Shown here: positions 1 through 8,144 of the stretch, piece after piece
How positions within the stretch are numbered: position 1 is the first letter of the stretch
Layout: the number at the start of each line of letters is the position of its first letter
NCBI RefSeq assembly: GCF_014651815.1
Contig: NZ_BMXP01000001.1
Span: 523,934 to 587,933, forward strand
DNA: 64,000 nucleotides
Source: Alteromonas halophila
Lineage (GTDB): Bacteria > Pseudomonadota > Gammaproteobacteria > Enterobacterales > Alteromonadaceae
Reading direction: 5' to 3'
Notes under the pieces: generated by a model
What the model saw: only the letters and a program-made list of their open reading frames with translations
Databases searched by the model: none
Told to the model about the DNA's origin: nothing
Position numbers and translations under genes: made by a program

Positions 1-2883
1 TATCTGGTGCAGAACAGCATTGGTCGTCAGTGGCTGGCTACTTATCCGGATTCGTCCATCAAAGCCAAGATGGAATATTATATTGAGCCTGCTGAACAAA
101 CCGATGAGGTAAACGCTCAACTAGCAGCTATTACGCCAAGCCGTATTGACCCGGAATCAATCAAAGCACTTGACCCTGCATGTGGTTCGGGCCATATCCT
201 CGTTGAAATGTATGAAGTGCTCCGCGAAATTTACTTAGAACGGGGCTATCGGCTGCGCGAAATTCCAGAGCTGATCCTCACCAAAAACATCTACGGGTTG
301 GATATTGACGACCGCGCGGCGCAGCTCACTGGGTTTGCACTTCTTATGAAAGCCCGTGAAGACGACCGACGTATATTCCAGCGCGTTCAGGATGGCAGCG
401 TAAAACTCAACGTTTATGCATTACAGTCAACCGAAGGCTGGGATAGCGCATCTCTCTGGCAAGCACTGAACTTAGACGGCAAAGCTAAACAAGGCAGCAG
501 TGGTGACTTATTCGCAGAATCTACAAACGTCATTCCCGCGCACGCGGGAATCTACGCCGAATACTACGACTTGCTGAAATACCTGATTATGTCATTTGAA
601 CAGGCGAAAACGTTAGGCTCATTGATTCAAATTGATCATCAATACCTGCCAACGCTTGAGAAATTTAAAGATGAGTTGCTAGAAAAATTGCAAGGCACTG
701 ATCCGACGGCAATTGCAGCCGCAATCCAGCTATTACCTGTGATTGAGCAAGCTACTGTGTTAGCTGAGAAATATAGTGCCGTCATTGCTAACTCACCATA
801 TATGGGTAGCAAAGGGATGAACTCTCTATTGAAGAAATTTGCTAAAGAAAATTTCCCTTACTCTAAATCAGATCTTTTTGCATTATTTATGGAAAGAGCG
901 TTTTTCTGGCTTTCAAAATTTGGCGTTAATGCTCAAGTGAACATGCAATCATGGATGTTTCTGTCAAGTTATGAAAAGCTGAGGAGTAACATCCTCAGCA
1001 CGAAAACATTTATTACTATGGCTCATTTAGGGGCTAGAGCATTTGGACAGATATCTGGTGAAGTTGTCCAAACTACAGCTTGGGTCATTGGGAATTATCA
1101 TCTAGGTAGTTTTCAGCCAGTCTTCTTCAGACTTATAAGTGGAAACGAAAAAGAAAAGCAAATTTCATTAAAAAGCAAGAGATTTAGACATTCTCATACA
1201 GCACAACAAAGCTTTTCCAAAATTCCCGGAAGCCCAATTGCTTACTGGTTTAATGACTCTTTTCGAGAGCTATTTTCATCGAATAAAAGTGTTTTAGATT
1301 TCTCAAAAGGATCAACTGGACTTCAGACAAGTAACTCTGAAAAATTTCTAAGATATTGGTGGGAAGTTTCAGCAATATCAAATAAATGGTTTAGATACGC
1401 TAAAGGCGGAGAGTTTAGGAAATGGTATGGGAATGTTGAGCATGTGGTAAATTGGTTTAATAACGGCGCTGAAATTAAAGAATACGTCGTTAATAAATAT
1501 CCGTACTTAAATGGAAACTATGCATTAGTAGTGAAGAATGAGAATACATATTTTGAAGAGGGGCTACTAACTTCTAGGATTACTTCAGGTGGCTTGGGAT
1601 TTCGTATCAAAAAAGCAACAGAGCTATATGCGGATGCATGTACAGCTGCTTTTCCTAAAGACACAAAAATATTCCTTGGGCTCTTAAATTCGAAGCTTTC
1701 AGGATTAATTCAACAGCTAAACCCAACAATCAACTTCCAAGCAAGTGATCTACAGAAATTTCCTATTATTTATCCTGAAAATTCAAATGAATTTATTAAA
1801 TTGGTAGATGAAGCGATAAGTGTAAGCAAAAGAGACTGGGACGACTTTGAAACATCAAGAGACTTTGTCGAATCACCAATAATAAAAAGCGATAGATTGA
1901 TAAATGCCTCATTCGACAATTATTTAGATTATTGTAAAAATGAATCCGAGACCCTGAGGGGGATCGAGGAAGATATTAACAAAACAGTAATTGAAAGTTA
2001 TGGGCTTGTAGATGTTTTAGAACATACAACTCCAATAAATGAAATTACACTAGCAAAAAATATTATATTTAGATACCCAAATAGTGAATCTGATTCAAGA
2101 CTAATTTCAGATACGTTAACTGAACTTATAAGCTATTTTGTTGGTTGTAGTATGGGAAGGTTTTCTCTAGACATTGGAGGGCTTGTTTACGCTCATGGCG
2201 GAAATGAAGGTTTCAGACAGCTATTAGCAAAAGCCGCATATAAAACTTTCCCTGCTGATGAGGATGGTATCATCCCTCTTGCATCTGAGGAGTGGCTATT
2301 TGAGGACGACGCGACTATACGGCTTCGTGGGTTTGTTAAGACCGTTTGGGGAGAAGATAGTCTTCAAGAAAACCTTGATTTTGTTGCTGAAAGCCTTTGC
2401 TTAGATTCTATCAAACCCAAAAAGGGTGAAAGCTCGATGGAAACGATTCGTCGCTACTTCTCCACGCAGTTTTTTGCTGATCACTGCAAAATGTACAAGA
2501 AGCGCCCAATTTACTGGCTGTTTAGCTCGGGCAAAGAAAAGGCCTTTGAATGCTTGGTGTACCTTCATCGCTACAACGAAGCCACGCTGTCACGCATGCG
2601 TACCGAGTATGTCACGCCGTTGATGGGCAAATATGATCACCAGCTAAGTAGGAAAATGGAAGAAGTGGTTGAAGCCACTGGCACTGAGCTGCGTCGCATC
2701 GAAAAAGAGATTAAAGATCTAGAGAAAAAACAAGCAGAGCTGCGCAAGTTTGACGAAGAGCTTAAACACTATGCAGAGATGCGCATTTCACTGGATCTTG
2801 ATGACGGCGTTAAAGCTAACTATGGAAAGTTCGGCAACTTACTGGCAAATGTAAAAGCCATTCACGGTAAAGCAGCAAAATAG
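1..2883 (+). CDS. pglX: BREX-1 adenine methyltransferase PglX, copy 1 (5' end missing)
   Basis: BREX PglX (BrxX) is the N6-adenine DNA methyltransferase that marks host DNA and is also needed for phage exclusion. The frame is open from base 1, so the true start and the N-terminal part lie left of the window; 960 residues are visible where the family usually has about 1200. Motif I reads DPACGSGHIL near residue 57 (counting from the GTG at base 7). The catalytic motif reads NSPYMG at bases 790-807, with Ser in place of the usual first Pro of NPPY. The C-terminus has a charged helical stretch. From about base 780 to 2260 the coding sequence is clearly more AT-rich than its flanks, which suggests a swapped target-recognition block. 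The last ~140 bases nearly repeat the 3' end of the next gene. A short palindromic repeat lies in frame at 532-551. Confidence 0.9.
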   Translation, partial: YLVQNSIGRQWLATYPDSSIKAKMEYYIEPAEQTDEVNAQLAAITPSRIDPESIKALDPACGSGHILVEMYEVLREIYLERGYRLREIPELILTKNIYGLDIDDRAAQLTGFALLMKAREDDRRIFQRVQDGSVKLNVYALQSTEGWDSASLWQALNLDGKAKQGSSGDLFAESTNVIPAHAGIYAEYYDLLKYLIMSFEQAKTLGSLIQIDHQYLPTLEKFKDELLEKLQGTDPTAIAAAIQLLPVIEQATVLAEKYSAVIANSPYMGSKGMNSLLKKFAKENFPYSKSDLFALFMERAFFWLSKFGVNAQVNMQSWMFLSSYEKLRSNILSTKTFITMAHLGARAFGQISGEVVQTTAWVIGNYHLGSFQPVFFRLISGNEKEKQISLKSKRFRHSHTAQQSFSKIPGSPIAYWFNDSFRELFSSNKSVLDFSKGSTGLQTSNSEKFLRYWWEVSAISNKWFRYAKGGEFRKWYGNVEHVVNWFNNGAEIKEYVVNKYPYLNGNYALVVKNENTYFEEGLLTSRITSGGLGFRIKKATELYADACTAAFPKDTKIFLGLLNSKLSGLIQQLNPTINFQASDLQKFPIIYPENSNEFIKLVDEAISVSKRDWDDFETSRDFVESPIIKSDRLINASFDNYLDYCKNESETLRGIEEDINKTVIESYGLVDVLEHTTPINEITLAKNIIFRYPNSESDSRLISDTLTELISYFVGCSMGRFSLDIGGLVYAHGGNEGFRQLLAKAAYKTFPADEDGIIPLASEEWLFEDDATIRLRGFVKTVWGEDSLQENLDFVAESLCLDSIKPKKGESSMETIRRYFSTQFFADHCKMYKKRPIYWLFSSGKEKAFECLVYLHRYNEATLSRMRTEYVTPLMGKYDHQLSRKMEEVVEATGTELRRIEKEIKDLEKKQAELRKFDEELKHYAEMRISLDLDDGVKANYGKFGNLLANVKAIHGKAAK
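532..551. repeat. palindromic repeat unit inside pglX
   Basis: The bases ATTCCCGCG-CA-CGCGGGAAT form a perfect 9-bp inverted repeat with a 2-base loop. This resembles the short palindromic elements scattered through many proteobacterial genomes, normally between genes. Here it is translated in frame, giving the peptide VIPAHAGI in the methyltransferase. No second copy was seen in this window. Confidence 0.6.
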
Positions 2884-2966
2884 CATGTACAAAGTGCGAA
2901 GCGATTATGTGCAAAAGAGATATGCACTCGATTAGCTGAGCCAAGCGCCAATAAAATGGAAGGTGA

Positions 2967-5900
2967 ATGATGGAACTTAAAAAAATTAAAAAATACGCGA
3001 GTGAGGCACGGATATCTTTTAAGTCAGCGATCAGTCAAAGACTGAACCAAATTGATAAAAGCCAGTCGCTAATTGCTAAGATAACCGACATTGGCGAAGA
3101 GCAGGTTATAGAGCAAGCGGCTTACACATGGTTTAATCGGTTAGGGGTTATTCGATACCTGGAACTTAATGAAAAGTTAAGCCATGGATACAGAGTATTA
3201 TCGCACCCAACGTTGGCAGAAAGCTTTCAAATCACCGCTGTTTTACACGAATTATGCGAAGACTTTTCCATTGATAAGCCTGATGTTATTGCATTGCAGC
3301 TTGATGGCGATAAAGAGGAAGCGTTATTTCGCTTGGCGCTGCTGGGCCAGTGTCGACAATTGTCGCAAAGCTTTCCTTTTTTGTTTGCTGAAAGTGAAGG
3401 TTGGGTAGACGAATTATTGCCTAACGATTTAACTCGTAGTCAGTCGATCATTCGCTTTTTCGTCGATAACCTGGAGGAGGATTACTGGACATCCCTTGAT
3501 GTATTCAGTGAATTATTCTCGGCTTATTATGCAGATATAAAAAAAGAGTTACCCAAAAAGATCGGTCTGACCGAACTGGCGAAAGCAACACAAGTAACAG
3601 AGCCCGCATGGCTTAGCCAGTATATGGTAGAAAATGCGCTGGCGCGGCGGTGGAAAGAACTATGCCCCGAATCCAGGGTGACGGATGGGCTAGGTTATTA
3701 CCTGGCTGAACCAACACAACCCGAACATGTTAGCTCGCATATCGCAAAAGTTAGTAAGGGGACGCAGGCCGACCCGCAAGATATTAAAGTGTTGGATGCT
3801 GCCTGTGGTAGTGGCCGAAACCTATTGCTGGCCTATGATTTGTTAAGCCGTATTTATTTAGAAAAAGGGTATCGGAACAGGGATATTCCACAGGCCATAT
3901 TCGACAATAATTTGTTCGGCTTGGATATTGACGAACGTGCAGTGCAGGTAGCATCGCTACTATTGGTGTTAAGAGCAGGTGTTGAAGACAAGCGGTTTTT
4001 AACCAGAGGGTACAAGCCTACTATTTTAAACTTAGGTAAGTTAGGTGGCTTAGGGGCCATAGCCTCTACTAAAGAGGTTGAACGCTCAGACTACGACCCA
4101 GAGCAAAAACGTGTTTTGATAAAAGCATTAACGCAAAAATATGATGTGGTGGCCACCTATCCGCCTAATCTTGGCATTATCGGGGCCGCTGATTCATTGG
4201 CACAGCTAAAAGACGTGGCCAAGACAGACTATCCCGAAACCAAAAGTAATCTGGCCACAATGTTTTTTAGCCGCACGCTAAATTTGCTTAAACCCGATGG
4301 TTTTGCAGCGCTAATTCTTAAAGACAGTTGGCTTTTTCTGGGGCGCTACGAAAAAATGCGTAACCTGTTATTTAACCAGCATGCAGTTGCGACGCTTGTA
4401 CATATGGGGCGAGGCGTTATTCCTGATCTGCATCAAATGAATGCGGTCGTGATCAGAAACAGCCACTTACCTGATTTTGAGGCGCGTTACTGTTTTGTCG
4501 AAAACACGGATATTGAAGATAACATCATCGTGGATGATACCGATGGTGAAAAAGAAGTGAGTGTGTTACCTCGGCCGCGGTACTTTCCACCAAAGAACGA
4601 TAGATACGTTACTAATTCATTGGCCAAAATGTCGGTTGTTCCCACTAAGCCGCTTTCCTATTGGGTTTCATCAGGGGTACAGCAAGCTTTTAAAAAAGGC
4701 CAGCCTTTTAAATTGAGCGTTGCGACATTACCAATGGGCAAGAACATCGATCGTGACAAATATGTACGCTACTGGTGGGAGTTGGATGCCAGTAATGTTG
4801 GCACTGGTGGCTCATGGAGGCCCATCGTTTCGGGCGGTGAATATCGGCGCTGGTATGGCAACCTTAATAGCTATGTGAATAGTGCGAATAACGACATAGC
4901 AGGATTAGGGCAAGTAGTTCCGGCAGTATCAAACTCCTGGACAGCACTATCGCCAAAGTTTAATGCAAGAGAAGTTCCCACCGGTTGTATATCGGATCCT
5001 TCAGGCCCTTGCTTTGCTATGGAATCTTCTGGCTCAGATACCAGTAAGCAAAATCGCTTGTTCCAGCTTGGTTTAATGAATTCTACTGTGTTTGATCAAC
5101 TGGTTAAAACGGTTTATCCCGAAGGGGTTTTGGGGTCAATCCGGGCCGGTGATTTAGCGGTATTACCGATTGAAAGCAGTCAGAAAGAGGCAATCGCAGG
5201 TATTACTGCTACGCTAGTCGACTATGCAAAAAATGACTGGCATTCGGTTGAAACTTCAACAGGGTTTACGACTCAGGTGTTGCTTGCTGAGCAGAGTGTG
5301 TCTTGCTCAGACTCCATTGCACATGATTTCACTGCATTAAAAGCATCACATTGCCAGTTTACATCCGAAGTTGCATCGTTCGAGTCAATGCTTAATGAGC
5401 ATGTTAATGCCAGCTATTCGCTGGATGAGGGCGAAATATCGCCTGTAGCAATCAGTGACTTATCTTTTTATTCAAACCCCTATGTTGCCCAAGGTATACA
5501 ATCGAGTAGTGCTATCACGCCTGAAGATAAGAAAAAGGTTTTTGACACTTACCAGTCAAACCAAATAGAGGGTTTAATAAGTTTTTTTGTCGGATGCTTG
5601 ATGGGCCGCTTTAGCTGTTTAACAACAGGTCTGGTTTATGCCGGCACAGCAAATGAAAACTTTAAAGAAACATACACTTCAGATTATTACGGCGATTTTT
5701 TGCCCGATGATGATGGTATTGTTCCGTTAGCTACTGAATCATGGCTTTTTAACGATGACGCTACGGCCAGATTTAGCGACTTCGTGAAAGGAATATGGGG
5801 CAAAGACACTCTTCAGGAAAACCTTACATTTGTCGCAGACAGTTTGTGTTTACACGCTATTAAGCCAAAAGCGGGGGAGATTTCTACGGATACCATCCGT

Positions 5901-6332
5901 CGCTACTTCTCTAGTCAGTTTTTTACTAACCATTGTAAAACCTACAAACAGCGTCCTGTTTATTGGTTAATTAGTTCTGGTAAAGAAAAAGCCTTCGAAT
6001 GCTTGGTTTATTTGCACCGCTACAGTGAAGGTACGCTTTCCCGTATGCGCACCGAATATTTCATACCTTTGATGAGTAAATACGAGTCTCAGCACGACTC
6101 ACTGTCGGAACAAATAGTTGAAGCAACAGGCACAGAACAGCGGCGTATCGAAAAAGAAATAAAAACCATAGAGAAAAAGCAGGCTGAACTGCGCAAATTT
6201 GACGAAGAACTTAAGCACTATGCAGAGATGCGCATTTCACTAGATCTGGATGATGGCGTTAAAGCTAACTATGGGAAGTTTGGCAACTTACTCGCCAATG
6301 TAAAAGCCATTCATGGCAAAGCGGTGAAGTAA
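2967..6332 (+). CDS. pglX: PglX-like protein, copy 2, with degenerate catalytic motif
   Basis: A full-length PglX paralogue of 1121 residues, with the N-terminal region typical of the family (AYTWFNRLGVIRY near residue 52) and motif I DAACGSGRN near residue 275. Where NPPY should stand the protein reads ATYPPNLG (residues 396-403), so the Asn that contacts the flipped adenine is replaced. This copy may be catalytically dead, or shifted in register. The C-terminal third is close to copy 1, including the conserved block around SFFVGCLMGRF and the final ~45 residues. A GGAAGG ribosome site at 2958-2963 serves either ATG 2967 or the adjacent ATG 2970; the second has the better spacing. The gene lies 83 nt after copy 1 and its stop directly abuts the TIR gene, so one operon is likely. 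Family is clear; loss of activity is inference. Confidence 0.88.
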   Translation: MMELKKIKKYASEARISFKSAISQRLNQIDKSQSLIAKITDIGEEQVIEQAAYTWFNRLGVIRYLELNEKLSHGYRVLSHPTLAESFQITAVLHELCEDFSIDKPDVIALQLDGDKEEALFRLALLGQCRQLSQSFPFLFAESEGWVDELLPNDLTRSQSIIRFFVDNLEEDYWTSLDVFSELFSAYYADIKKELPKKIGLTELAKATQVTEPAWLSQYMVENALARRWKELCPESRVTDGLGYYLAEPTQPEHVSSHIAKVSKGTQADPQDIKVLDAACGSGRNLLLAYDLLSRIYLEKGYRNRDIPQAIFDNNLFGLDIDERAVQVASLLLVLRAGVEDKRFLTRGYKPTILNLGKLGGLGAIASTKEVERSDYDPEQKRVLIKALTQKYDVVATYPPNLGIIGAADSLAQLKDVAKTDYPETKSNLATMFFSRTLNLLKPDGFAALILKDSWLFLGRYEKMRNLLFNQHAVATLVHMGRGVIPDLHQMNAVVIRNSHLPDFEARYCFVENTDIEDNIIVDDTDGEKEVSVLPRPRYFPPKNDRYVTNSLAKMSVVPTKPLSYWVSSGVQQAFKKGQPFKLSVATLPMGKNIDRDKYVRYWWELDASNVGTGGSWRPIVSGGEYRRWYGNLNSYVNSANNDIAGLGQVVPAVSNSWTALSPKFNAREVPTGCISDPSGPCFAMESSGSDTSKQNRLFQLGLMNSTVFDQLVKTVYPEGVLGSIRAGDLAVLPIESSQKEAIAGITATLVDYAKNDWHSVETSTGFTTQVLLAEQSVSCSDSIAHDFTALKASHCQFTSEVASFESMLNEHVNASYSLDEGEISPVAISDLSFYSNPYVAQGIQSSSAITPEDKKKVFDTYQSNQIEGLISFFVGCLMGRFSCLTTGLVYAGTANENFKETYTSDYYGDFLPDDDGIVPLATESWLFNDDATARFSDFVKGIWGKDTLQENLTFVADSLCLHAIKPKAGEISTDTIRRYFSSQFFTNHCKTYKQRPVYWLISSGKEKAFECLVYLHRYSEGTLSRMRTEYFIPLMSKYESQHDSLSEQIVEATGTEQRRIEKEIKTIEKKQAELRKFDEELKHYAEMRISLDLDDGVKANYGKFGNLLANVKAIHGKAVK

Positions 6333-6809
6333 ATGAGCAAGAAGCAAATATCAGTATTTGTATCTTATGCGCATCGCAATAAAAAGCTTGCGGTCGAGTT
6401 TCTCGATCTGCTGGAAGAGTTGCTGTTGCCGTCGAGGCACTATCAGTTTGATTTGTGGTTTGATAATTACATTGATGTTGGTGAGAAATGGAGAGAGCAA
6501 ATACTCGACTCTCTTGAAAAAGCGGATATTGGGTTACTGTTAGTTTCTCCCGCTTTTCTCGCTTCCCCGTTTATATCTGAATCGGAACTGCCGGCCTTTA
6601 TAGGTGAAAATGCAAAGCCAATGTTGCCTGTTATGCTGTCAAAGATAGATTTTGAAAAGCATGATCTGAAAGGACTTGGTGAATATCAGCTATATCGCTA
6701 CGAAGATAAGAAGTTATCTGCTCCCAGAGCCTACAGTGAGCTAAAGAAAAAACGCCGAGAACAGTTTGCCTGGGAAGTATTTCAGCTAATTCACAAAAAG
6801 CTCGATTGA
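6333..6809 (+). CDS. TIR-domain protein embedded in BREX operon
   Basis: A 158-residue protein that is almost entirely a TIR domain: first strand ISVFVSYAH at residues 6-14, the WFDNYIDVGEKW segment near 42-53, a strand ADIGLLLVSPAFL near 69-81, and SESELPAF just after, whose Glu sits where the NADase glutamate of TIR enzymes is found. Bacterial TIR domains often degrade NAD in abortive infection or act as signalling modules. There is no attached sensor domain, so it may act with its BREX neighbours. The ATG follows the pglX2 stop with no gap, and its own stop touches the helicase start, indicating translational coupling. TIR is not a core BREX component. NADase activity is inference. Confidence 0.8.
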   Translation: MSKKQISVFVSYAHRNKKLAVEFLDLLEELLLPSRHYQFDLWFDNYIDVGEKWREQILDSLEKADIGLLLVSPAFLASPFISESELPAFIGENAKPMLPVMLSKIDFEKHDLKGLGEYQLYRYEDKKLSAPRAYSELKKKRREQFAWEVFQLIHKKLD

Positions 6810-8144
6810 ATGAACCTACGTCCCTACCAGAAAGAAGCCGTCGACGCGCTGTTGCTGTTTTATCTGCAACAAGGTACAAGCAGTGGCCTGTGTGTACTGC
6901 CGACGGCCAGTGGCAAAACCGTTATATTTTCTGAATTTATTCGCCAGTTAGTGGAAATTAAACCAGCAACACGCGTGCTAATCTTAGCGCATACGCAGGA
7001 AATAGTGGCTCAGAATGCGGATAAACTTCAAAGGATCTGTCCTCAGGCTGATATTGGTGTTTGCTGTTCAGGACTAGGCAGAAAAGAGATAAAGCCCATC
7101 ACATCGGCGAGTCGCGACACAATTTACTGTGAAATCAGCCAATACCCGCAATGGGATTTGGTGATAGTGGATGAGGCCCATCTGATTTCACCCGACGAGC
7201 TTACGCGTTATAAAATGATACTGGAATCAATTCGGCTTTTCAGCAGTGACGTGAAAGTTATAGGGTTTACTGCAACGCCGTTTCGCACTGTGCATGGCAA
7301 AATCTACGGTGAGGAAGAGGCTGCTTTTTTTTCCAGTTTAATATTTCGAAAACGCATCGATGAACTGGTCAATAGCGGGTATATTTGTCCTGTACACGCA
7401 GTAAAGGTAAATAGTGCAGGCATTGCAGATACCTCTACAGTTCGGGTCACCAAGCACGACTTCAACGCTACAGATCTTGAACGTGTAACGGTCGGTCAGA
7501 AGCTGGTAGAGAACATAGTGACTGACTGGCTATCTAAAACTTCGGCTAATATGCCCACTGTGTTTTATGCCAGCTCAGTAGCGCAGGGGGAAATCTTTGA
7601 GCAGCTTTTAGCTGAACAGGGCTTTCATTACCCCCTCATAACAGCCAGAACTCCCAAGCAAGACAGAAAACAAATATTAAATGATTTTGACGCGGGATTG
7701 TTAGATGGCATTGTGAATGTAGCAACTCTGACCACAGGCTGGGATGCACCGCGGCTCGCGTGTATTGTCGTGGCACGGCCAACACTCAGCGCCGCTCTAT
7801 TTATGCAGATTGTTGGACGTGGGTTACGCTTGCACAAAGGTAAGACAGAGACACTGCTGCTTGATTACGGTCAAAACCTTTCTCGTTTTGGTGTGCTTGA
7901 ACGTGTAAGGCCTGTTATGGAAAATCGCAGAGAATTTTGGGATACCGAACAGGTTGCAGTATGCCCAGTCTGCGATTCGATAGTGTCAGTTTATCAACTT
8001 GACTGCCCATTTTGCACTGAACTATTAAAAAGCGAAGAAGATATCAGCGTATGCTACGAGTGTAGTGCAGGGAACGACCGAAATGCGCAATTTTGTGAAG
8101 TTTGTGGTGAAGAGCTAGAAGAAAATAAGGTGCTGTTTAGTTAA
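6810..8144 (+). CDS. RadD-like DEAH superfamily 2 helicase with zinc ribbons
   Basis: A 444-residue SF2 helicase. Visible motifs: Walker A PTASGKT near residue 31, VIVDEAH near 117, GFTATPFR near 152, and motif VI QIVGRGLR near 333. The C-terminus carries two Cys pairs in CPVCD...CPFC and then CYEC...CEVC, which look like tandem zinc ribbons. The closest known layout is RadD/YejH, a repair helicase that also has a C-terminal zinc-binding region. It is translationally coupled on both sides: it starts right after the TIR stop, and its TAA overlaps the pglZ ATG by one base. It probably supplies DNA unwinding or translocation to this BREX variant. The substrate cannot be read from sequence. Confidence 0.82.
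   Translation: MNLRPYQKEAVDALLLFYLQQGTSSGLCVLPTASGKTVIFSEFIRQLVEIKPATRVLILAHTQEIVAQNADKLQRICPQADIGVCCSGLGRKEIKPITSASRDTIYCEISQYPQWDLVIVDEAHLISPDELTRYKMILESIRLFSSDVKVIGFTATPFRTVHGKIYGEEEAAFFSSLIFRKRIDELVNSGYICPVHAVKVNSAGIADTSTVRVTKHDFNATDLERVTVGQKLVENIVTDWLSKTSANMPTVFYASSVAQGEIFEQLLAEQGFHYPLITARTPKQDRKQILNDFDAGLLDGIVNVATLTTGWDAPRLACIVVARPTLSAALFMQIVGRGLRLHKGKTETLLLDYGQNLSRFGVLERVRPVMENRREFWDTEQVAVCPVCDSIVSVYQLDCPFCTELLKSEEDISVCYECSAGNDRNAQFCEVCGEELEENKVLFS

Noticed and set aside
532-551. palindrome as a CRISPR repeat
   Set aside because: Only one copy and no spacer-repeat series; it lies inside an open coding frame.
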